10,938 nt of DNA. Origin: a bacterium (GTDB taxonomy: Bacteria > Planctomycetota > J058 > JAJDCP01). The notes under the pieces were generated by a model. That model ran no database searches. It was not told the origin of the DNA and saw only the letters and a program-made list of their open reading frames with translations. Numbering within the stretch: position 1 is the first letter of the stretch; every line of letters starts with the position of its first letter. The DNA lies in assembly GCA_030428695.1 (NCBI GenBank), contig JAUIEM010000343.1, positions 1 through 10,938 of the forward strand, given 5' to 3'. This document shows positions 1 to 4,989 of the stretch, one piece after another. The translations under genes were made by a program, and so were the position numbers.

Positions 1-1
1 C

Positions 2-1585
2 AGCCCCGAGGTGCTCGACGCCCTCAAGCTCGACCACGACAAGGCGCGCGACCGCTACACCTTCGCCTTCCTCGAGCCCGGGATCCCGACGCTGATGCGG
101 CTGGAGAACAAGGCGCGCGGGAAGGCGGCCAGCCAGCGCACGCGGGTCGAGCACCAGCTGATCGAGCTCGCCGCGGGCATGCGGGAGTTCGAGCTCTTGT
201 CCCGCACCTTCTCCTTCCTGGAGAGCGAGCCGCGGGTCGCGCTGCCGGCGGCTGTCGAGGCCCTCGGCGAGAGCCCGAGCCTGGCCGAGTACACCGCCTG
301 GATCCACGCCCTCGACCCGGAGACCGACACCGAGCTCGCGACCAGCGCCGTCCACGAGCTGCGCGGCCTGATCGAGGGGACGTACAGCTCGCTGTTCGCG
401 ATCGGCGCCCGCCATCCGCGCGAGGTGCTGACCGGCAGCGACGTCGAGGAGTGGGCCTCGCCCTGGGACCTGTTCATCGCCCAGCTCCCCGAGGACCGCG
501 AGCTGCTCGGCCGGCTCGGCGAGCTGCGGACGGCCTACCGGGCCGGCGGCGAGCTGCCCGATCTCGGGCCGCTGCGCGAGACCCTGCTGACGCTGGCGAC
601 CGGGGACGTCGCTCCACAGCTCCTCGAGCTGGAGGTCCACTACAACCAGCTGGACGCCTTCTTCTACACGCTGCTCCTGTACGTCGCCGCGTTCCTGGTG
701 TGCGCGATCTCGTTGATGGGGAAGAGCACGCGCTGGCTGTTGTGGGTCGCCTTCGGCCTCGCGGCGGTCGGCTTCGGGCTGCACAGCTACGGCATCGTCC
801 TGCGCATGATCATCCGCGGGCGCCCGCCGGTCAGCACGCTGTACGAGACGATGCTGTTCGTCGCCTGGATCGGGATGCTCGTCTCGCTGCTGATCGAGCT
901 GATCTGGCGCAAGAGCTTCGGGCTGTTCAGCGGCGCGCTGCTCGGGGCGATCTTGATGTGGATCGCCAGCCGCTACGCCGTCGACGGCGACACGATGGGC
1001 GTGCTGATCGCGGTGCTCGACTCGAACTTCTGGCTGTCGACCCACGTGACCACCGTCACGATCGGCTACTCGGCGAGCCTGTTGGCCGCCGCCCTGGGCC
1101 ACGTCGCGATCTTCGCGAACCTGTTCGCGCGGTCGTCGAGCAAAGACCTGCGGCGAAACCTCAACCGCACGATCTACGGCGTGGTCGCCTTCGCGACGAT
1201 CTTCTCCTTCCTCGGCACCATCCTCGGGGGCATCTGGGCCGACCAGTCCTGGGGCCGGTTCTGGGGCTGGGATCCGAAGGAGAACGGGGCGCTGTTGATC
1301 GTGTTGTGGAACACCATCCTGCTCCACGCGCGGCTCGGGGGCTACCTCAAGCGCGACGGCATGGCCCTCGGCGCCGTGCTCGGCTCGATCTGGGTCGCCC
1401 TGGCCTGGTGGGGGGTGAACCTCCTCAGCATCGGGCTGCACAGCTACGGCTTCGACAACGGGGTGGCGACCAACCTGGCGCTGTTCTGTGGCTCGCAGGT
1501 GCTGGTGTTCATCGTCGGCCTGGCCGCTGTCCTGACCGACAGGAAGCCGAAGAAGAAGGAGCCGAGCCTGCGGGTCGAGGGTTGA
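2..1585 (+). CDS. ccsA: Cytochrome c assembly protein CcsA/ResC type, 5'-truncated by the window edge
   Basis: This is the heme-handling subunit of the system II (Ccs/Res) cytochrome c maturation pathway. It moves heme across the cytoplasmic membrane and presents it for attachment to apocytochromes c. Residues are numbered from the GTG codon at 11. Residues 1-210 are hydrophilic and helical with no membrane span. About nine spans follow (near 217-234, 242-262, 277-297, 303-320, 345-372, 386-408, 425-440, 452-474 and 487-507). The tryptophan-rich heme motif WGRFWGWDPKE is at 414-424. Histidines in family positions are H258 (LHSYG), H345 (STHVTT) and H477 (LHSYGF). The frame is open to the left edge (codons for S, P, E precede position 11), so the GTG at 11 need not be the start. 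A ResB/CcsB-like part may lie upstream, as in fused CcsBA proteins. The family call is secure; the N-terminal soluble region is unassigned. Confidence 0.9.
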   Translation, partial: SPEVLDALKLDHDKARDRYTFAFLEPGIPTLMRLENKARGKAASQRTRVEHQLIELAAGMREFELLSRTFSFLESEPRVALPAAVEALGESPSLAEYTAWIHALDPETDTELATSAVHELRGLIEGTYSSLFAIGARHPREVLTGSDVEEWASPWDLFIAQLPEDRELLGRLGELRTAYRAGGELPDLGPLRETLLTLATGDVAPQLLELEVHYNQLDAFFYTLLLYVAAFLVCAISLMGKSTRWLLWVAFGLAAVGFGLHSYGIVLRMIIRGRPPVSTLYETMLFVAWIGMLVSLLIELIWRKSFGLFSGALLGAILMWIASRYAVDGDTMGVLIAVLDSNFWLSTHVTTVTIGYSASLLAAALGHVAIFANLFARSSSKDLRRNLNRTIYGVVAFATIFSFLGTILGGIWADQSWGRFWGWDPKENGALLIVLWNTILLHARLGGYLKRDGMALGAVLGSIWVALAWWGVNLLSIGLHSYGFDNGVATNLALFCGSQVLVFIVGLAAVLTDRKPKKKEPSLRVEG

Positions 1586-1607
1586 CCCGTTCACCGGGTT
1601 GACTTTT
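1584..1607 (+). terminator. Weak intrinsic terminator candidate after ccsA
   Basis: ACCCG (1585-1589) pairs with CGGGT (1595-1599) around the loop TTCAC, and G1584 can pair with U1600. A TTTT run follows at 1604-1607. The stem overlaps the ccsA stop codon (1583-1585). It is short and the T run is four bases away, so termination may be partial. The new promoter just downstream fits a transcription-unit boundary here. Confidence 0.35.
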
Positions 1608-1613
1608 CCGGCC

Positions 1614-1642
1614 TTGTCAGCTGCGGATGCGCGCGGTAGCCT
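1614..1642 (+). promoter_or_regulatory. Sigma70-type promoter for the small unknown gene and the kinase
   Basis: TTGTCA (1614-1619) and TAGCCT (1637-1642) are separated by exactly 17 bases. They match the TTGACA and TATAAT consensus at 5/6 and 3/6 positions. Transcription would start near 1649, about 25 bases before the GTG at 1674. This places the promoter inside the longer open frame that begins at TTG 1599 and so argues for the shorter gene. Confidence 0.55.
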
Positions 1643-1673
1643 GAGCGACAGGGTTCACCCCTGGGGTGTTATC

Positions 1674-2051
1674 GTGCGCGAGCTGCTCGGCTTCTTTGGC
1701 CTCTGGCTGTCCTCCGTGAAGACCTGGTTCCGGAACCCCGACTTCTTCCGCCACCAGCAGGTCGACCGCGCCGCCATCGAGGCGATCATGGTCACGAGCT
1801 TCCGCGACGGCAGCCCGGTCGCCGCGCTGCGCGGTGCGGAGCTCGCTGCCTTCCTCGACCGCCTGACCCGGGCGCGCGCCCGCAAGACCACCAAGGTGCG
1901 CGCGGAGTACGTCGTGACGGTCCAGCTCCGCGACGGCGAGCCGCGCAGCTACCACGCGACCCGTCGCCTGCTGCGGCCCCGCGGCGCGGCGAGCGACGTG
2001 CTCGACGGCTGGCAGTTCGAGCAGCCGCTGTTCGCGGACGTCGCGGCGTAG
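1674..2051 (+). CDS. Small protein of unknown function, upstream partner of the kinase gene
   Basis: The product has 125 residues if it starts at GTG 1674. I chose this start because GGGGTG (1663-1668) lies five bases upstream as a plausible ribosome site, and because a promoter at 1614-1642 excludes the earlier in-frame TTG at 1599. Residues 1-19 are hydrophobic and aromatic (ELLGFFGLWLSSVKTWF), too short and mixed for a confident span, so perhaps an amphipathic membrane-associated helix. The middle is helical and charged with an Arg/Lys cluster (LTRARARKTTKVRAE). The end looks beta-rich (AEYVVTVQLRDGE, then WQFEQPLF). I recognise no family. The stop is 38 bases from the kinase start on the same strand, so the two are probably co-transcribed. 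Confidence 0.65.
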   Translation: MRELLGFFGLWLSSVKTWFRNPDFFRHQQVDRAAIEAIMVTSFRDGSPVAALRGAELAAFLDRLTRARARKTTKVRAEYVVTVQLRDGEPRSYHATRRLLRPRGAASDVLDGWQFEQPLFADVAA

Positions 2052-2089
2052 GCCTCCGGATCGGCCGCGACCCCTGACCGGAGCCTGGG

Positions 2090-4288
2090 ATGGAAGACGG
2101 ACGCGAAGTCTGGCTGCGCGCGATCGCGATCGCGGAACAGCTGCGGAAGGTCGACCCCGTCGCGGCGACCAGCGCCCGGGAGGAGGTCGCCCGGCGCGAT
2201 CCCGCCGAGCTTTCGCCGACGCTGCTCGGCTTCTGGCTCGACCTCTCCGAAGAGCTCGTCCTGCAGCTGCACGCCCTCGCCGCCCTGCTGCCGGAACCGA
2301 CCGCGGCCGCTTCCTCCGCGCCCGCCGACCTGCCACGGCAGGCGGGCGAGCCCCCGCGTGAGCTCGACGGTTACCGCGTGCTCGACGAGCTCGGCCGCGG
2401 GGCGATGGGCACGGTCTACCGCGCCCTCGACGTCGCCCTGCACCGCGAGGTGGCCCTCAAGGTCCTGCGTTGGCATCCGACCGACACGGACGGCGAGCGG
2501 CGCTTCCTGCGTGAGGCCCGCGCCGCGGCGGCGGTCACCGACCCGCACGTCGTGACCTGCTACGCGGTCGGGCAGGCCGAGGGCTGCTTCTACGTCGCGA
2601 TGGAGCTCCTCTCCGGCGGTGACGCCGCGCATCTCGCCGCGCGCGCGGGCGGCCGGCTCGACGTGCGTCGGGCCCTCGGCATCGCGCGGGACGCCTGCGT
2701 CGGGCTCGAGGCGATCGCGCGCGCGGGGCTGATCCATCGGGACCTCAAGCCCTCCAACCTGCTGCTGAGCGCGGACGGGGTCACCAAGCTCGGCGACTTC
2801 GGCCTCGCGCGCTCGCTGCTCGGGGACGAGCGCATCACCTTGTCCGGGGTGCTGGTCGGGACCCCGGCCTACATGCCCCCCGAGCAGGCCGCGGGGGGGC
2901 GGCTCGACATCCGCGCCGACATCTACGCCCTCGGGGCGACGCTGTACGAGCTGGTCAGCGGGCAGCCCCCGTATTCCGGGCCGACCCTCGAGGTCGTGCG
3001 TCGCAAGCTGAGCGATGCCCCGGGAGACCGGCCGACGCCGCTCGCGACCCTGTGCCCGCAGCTCGAGCCCGGGGTGGCCGCGCTGATCGAGACCGCGCTC
3101 GCCCGCGACCCGGAGCACCGCTACCCGACGCCGCGGGCCCTGCGCCGGGCGCTCGATGCGCTGCTGGCGCGGCGCTCCGGGGCGCTCCCGGAGCGGGTGA
3201 CCACCCGCAGCGCGGCGACGGTCCCGCGGGCCTCTGCCCGTCCCCGGCGTCCGCGGCCGCTGCCGGGCTGGCCGCTCGGGCTCGCGGTCGGCCTGTTGCT
3301 GGTCGCCGTCGCGCTGGCCGTGCTGCTCCCCGACCGCGAGGCGGGTGTTCCGGCGGGGGGGGATGCGCCGCCGTCGGACCCCGGCGCGCAGGGGACGGAG
3401 CTCCCCGCCGGCCCGGAAGCGCCGCCGGGGCCGGAGGGTTCCGCGCAGCCGGAGCCAGAAGATCCTCCCGCGCAGACGGAAGATCCTCCCGCGGCGGAGC
3501 CGGCGGATCCTCCCGCGCAGCCGGAGCCGGAAGATCCTCCCGCGGCGGAGCCAGCGGATCCTCCTGTGCAGCCGGAGCCGGCGGATCTTCCCGCGGGGCC
3601 GGAGCCCGTCGCGTTCACTATCGGCGATCCGCTCCTGTGCCGGGCGGTCGGTCCGCGCTACGTGTTGACGCTGGAGGACCGCGACTTCTCCCGCGTGGGC
3701 CTCTACGACCGCGAGGCGCGGCGCCTGCCGCTGCGGGTGGAGTGGACGGTCCAGGGCGAGGTGCTTCGCGACGCCGGGGCGGTCGCGAGCTGGGAGCGGG
3801 AGCAGGGCTTCAGCGTCCCGGCGGGCCTCTTCTTCGAGCTCGGCGTGCGGGCGAGCCCGGCGCCGGTGAGCGCGGGCGCCGAGCTGGCGGACGGCGCCTT
3901 CTGGGTGTGCCTGCAGCTGACGCGCGACGGCCGCGTCTCCGGCCTGTTGCGCTCGGTCAACCGGGACAAGCCCGCCGACGAGCGACGGCTGGCGGTGTTT
4001 CCCGAGCAGGGACGGCGGACAGCGGGGGTCGCGGTGCTCGGAGCGCTCGACCTGCGCCGCGACCCCGGGCTGCCGCTCACCGTGGTGATGGAGCTGCACG
4101 CGGACGGCTTCTCCCTCGCCATCCAGCAAGCCGACACCGTGCTCCACCGCCTGGACGAGCGCTGGGAGGCCCATCCTCCAGCGCTGACGGACGAGCTCTC
4201 CGGGGACGTCTGGCTGTGGGGGCACGCGGGCCACTGGTCGACGGGACGCGGCCAGGGGTGGCTCGAGGCCCGGGTGCGGGGACCCTGA
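2090..4288 (+). CDS. Transmembrane Ser/Thr protein kinase with extracytoplasmic C-terminal domain
   Basis: This is a 732-residue Hanks-type kinase that phosphorylates Ser/Thr on cytoplasmic proteins. Its kinase motifs are all present: glycine loop GRGAMG 102-107, ATP lysine K124 (VALKVL), helix C glutamate E142 (REAR), catalytic loop HRDLKPSN 216-223 with D218, DFG 236-238, activation segment GTPAYMPPE 257-265, D277 and R344. An active enzyme is expected. Residues 1-93 form a helical, unassigned N-terminal region. One span (about 393-413) follows a basic stretch (ARPRRPRP), placing the rest outside the membrane. Residues 452-505 are a Pro/Glu/Asp/Ala repeat stalk. Residues 506-732 form a beta-rich domain with a Trp-rich end (VWLWGHAGHW), possibly a concanavalin-like fold; I do not recognise a family. 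The ATG is preceded by GGAG (2080-2083) at six bases. There are no PASTA repeats. It follows the small gene at 1674 and converges on the HU gene. Confidence 0.93.
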   Translation: MEDGREVWLRAIAIAEQLRKVDPVAATSAREEVARRDPAELSPTLLGFWLDLSEELVLQLHALAALLPEPTAAASSAPADLPRQAGEPPRELDGYRVLDELGRGAMGTVYRALDVALHREVALKVLRWHPTDTDGERRFLREARAAAAVTDPHVVTCYAVGQAEGCFYVAMELLSGGDAAHLAARAGGRLDVRRALGIARDACVGLEAIARAGLIHRDLKPSNLLLSADGVTKLGDFGLARSLLGDERITLSGVLVGTPAYMPPEQAAGGRLDIRADIYALGATLYELVSGQPPYSGPTLEVVRRKLSDAPGDRPTPLATLCPQLEPGVAALIETALARDPEHRYPTPRALRRALDALLARRSGALPERVTTRSAATVPRASARPRRPRPLPGWPLGLAVGLLLVAVALAVLLPDREAGVPAGGDAPPSDPGAQGTELPAGPEAPPGPEGSAQPEPEDPPAQTEDPPAAEPADPPAQPEPEDPPAAEPADPPVQPEPADLPAGPEPVAFTIGDPLLCRAVGPRYVLTLEDRDFSRVGLYDREARRLPLRVEWTVQGEVLRDAGAVASWEREQGFSVPAGLFFELGVRASPAPVSAGAELADGAFWVCLQLTRDGRVSGLLRSVNRDKPADERRLAVFPEQGRRTAGVAVLGALDLRRDPGLPLTVVMELHADGFSLAIQQADTVLHRLDERWEAHPPALTDELSGDVWLWGHAGHWSTGRGQGWLEARVRGP
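3443..3604 (+). repeat. Pro/Glu/Asp/Ala repeat stalk in the kinase
   Basis: This in-frame repeat encodes residues 452-505. Two 17-residue (51-base) units, 3500-3550 and 3551-3601, begin PADPP and differ at a few positions. A shorter, degenerate unit precedes them. The DNA repeats GATCCTCCC at regular spacing. The composition (Pro with acidic residues) suggests an extended, negatively charged spacer between the membrane span and the C-terminal domain. Unit number could vary between strains. Confidence 0.85.
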
Positions 4289-4300
4289 CCCGGGAACCGA

Positions 4301-4423
4301 CCGACTCCGATTCCGATTCCGATCCCGGTGCCGAACGTGCCCGCGCCCGTGCCCGGACGTGCCCGCGCTCGTGACCGTTCCGGTGTCCGAACGTTCAGGC
4401 TTCGGATTCCGGTTCGGATTCCG
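4301..4423. repeat. Degenerate hexamer repeats between convergent genes
   Basis: Starting at 4301 the sequence runs in six-base phase: CCGACT, CCGATT, CCGATT, CCGATC, CCGGTG, CCGAAC (to 4336). The 12-mer ACGTGCCCGCGC occurs at 4335-4346 and again at 4357-4368. The 11-mer TTCGGATTCCG occurs at 4401-4411 and 4413-4423. No gene is supported in this 210-base gap (4289-4498). The repeats look like slippage-derived filler, though they could also fold in the kinase mRNA 3' end. Confidence 0.7.
4376..4395 (+). terminator. Possible 3'-end hairpin for the kinase transcript
   Basis: CGTT-C-CGG (4376-4383) pairs with CCG-AACG (4387-4393) over the loop TGT, giving seven pairs with one bulged C. Only two T residues follow, so it is a poor intrinsic terminator. 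It is listed because no better plus-strand terminator is visible after the kinase. Confidence 0.25.
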
Positions 4424-4446
4424 ACTCCCACGGGTCTGCCACCATC

Positions 4447-4472
4447 AGAAACCGCGCGTCCGGGACGCGCGG
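4447..4472 (-). terminator. Intrinsic terminator of the HU-family gene
   Basis: CCGCGCGTC (4452-4460) and GACGCGCGG (4464-4472) form a perfect nine-pair stem with a three-base loop. Read on the minus strand the stem is followed directly by TTTCT (4451-4447). The stem begins 26 bases after the HU stop codon. On the plus strand no T run follows, so it serves the minus-strand gene mainly. Confidence 0.7.
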
Positions 4473-4498
4473 GTGTCGGTCGAAGGGAGCGCTCGGTC

Positions 4499-4843
4499 TC
4501 AGCCTTCGTCGGCCTTCTTGTCGCCATTGAGGCGCTGGAGGATCAGACGTCCCGGTTTGAAGCGGACGCGCTTGCGTCGAGGCACCGTGACGGGTTGGTC
4601 GGTGCGGGGGTTGCGGGCCTTGCGCTCTTTGCGCACGACGACTTCGAAGACCCCGAAATTTCTCAACTCCAACCGCTCTTTCTCGACCAGCACGTCGACG
4701 ATCGCGTCGAGGACTCCTTGGATGACCTCTTTGGCCTTGACCTGGGTGATCTTGTATTGCTGGGCGATCGAGCGGGCGATGTCCTTCTTGGTTCGCGACG
4801 CCTTCCCGCGTCGCGCCCTGGAGGGCGTTTCCTTAACGGCCAT
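4499..4843 (-). CDS. HU/IHF-family nucleoid DNA-binding protein
   Basis: This is a small DNA-bending chromosome-packaging protein, normally acting as a dimer. The 114-residue product shows the family pattern: helical dimerisation part from TKKDIARSIA (18-27) through the second long helix (about 32-52), ELRNFGVFEV (59-68), the beta-arm tip RNP (77-79, with the DNA-intercalating proline P79), and FKPG (95-98) before the final helix. About 16 basic residues (SRARRGKASR) precede the usual start, and a ten-residue charged tail follows, so it is longer than the usual 90 or so. An ATG at 4849 is also in frame, but the strong ribosome site at 4852-4858 is only two bases from it and eight from the ATG at 4843, so I chose the latter. 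It has its own promoter and terminator and is probably monocistronic. HU cannot be told from IHF by sight. Confidence 0.93.
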   Translation of the reverse strand: MAVKETPSRARRGKASRTKKDIARSIAQQYKITQVKAKEVIQGVLDAIVDVLVEKERLELRNFGVFEVVVRKERKARNPRTDQPVTVPRRKRVRFKPGRLILQRLNGDKKADEG

Positions 4844-4851
4844 GCCCATCG

Positions 4852-4858
4852 CCTCCTT
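4852..4858 (-). promoter_or_regulatory. Ribosome binding site that decides the HU start
   Basis: AAGGAGG on the minus strand is a perfect anti-16S match. It lies eight bases from the ATG at 4843 and two bases from the ATG at 4849, which favours 4843. It is the strongest such site in the window, fitting an abundant protein. Confidence 0.8.
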
Positions 4859-4881
4859 CGTCGAGGGGCCGAATCACCATA

Positions 4882-4898
4882 AGTACGTGAAGCGTACT
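4882..4898. promoter_or_regulatory. Palindrome over the HU transcription start, operator candidate
   Basis: AGTACG (4882-4887) and CGTACT (4893-4898) are perfect inverted copies around a five-base spacer. The site starts about six bases downstream of the predicted -10 element and covers the expected start of transcription near 4897. It could bind a dimeric repressor or fold as a 5' hairpin in the mRNA. Confidence 0.5.
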
Positions 4899-4903
4899 CA
4901 GAT

Positions 4904-4932
4904 AAGCTAGCGGACTTCGAGCGCGAATGCAA
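4904..4932 (-). promoter_or_regulatory. Promoter of the HU-family gene
   Basis: On the minus strand TTGCAT (4932-4927) and TAGCTT (4909-4904) are 17 bases apart. TTG and the TA---T pattern match the sigma70 consensus and the spacing is ideal. Transcription would start near 4897, about 54 bases before the ATG. Confidence 0.5.
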
Positions 4933-4939
4933 GGAGCAT

Positions 4940-4976
4940 TTTGCCCGGCCGGCGATTTCTTGAGGCCGGAGGCAAA
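4940..4976 (-). terminator. Stem-loop after the giant gene, possible terminator without a T run
   Basis: TTTGCC (4940-4945) pairs with GGCAAA (4971-4976), and GCCGG (4948-4952) pairs with CCGGC on the same strand sense through 4965-4969, leaving a small internal loop and an 11-12-base apical loop. It starts 14 bases after the giant gene's stop codon. Reading the minus strand, A residues rather than T follow, so it may only protect the 3' end or reduce read-through into the HU gene. Confidence 0.3.
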
Positions 4977-4989
4977 CCGGCGCGGCCGC

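Noticed and set aside
451..1602. Long plus-strand frame overlapping ccsA
   Set aside because: It is an Arg/Ala/Pro-rich shadow frame. The overlapping CcsA frame carries membrane spans and the WGRFWGWDPKE motif.
1599..1604. TTGACT as a -35 element
   Set aside because: The nearest -10-like sequence (TAGCCT at 1637) is 32 bases away. TTGTCA at 1614 has the correct 17-base spacing instead.
1949..4234. A 761-codon minus-strand frame opposite the kinase
   Set aside because: It has Arg/Gly/Pro/Gln-rich shadow composition. The plus strand encodes a complete kinase motif set.
4328..4910. Plus-strand frames across the HU gene and the intergenic repeats
   Set aside because: They have no ribosome site or domain and run antisense to a clear HU-family protein with its own promoter and terminator.
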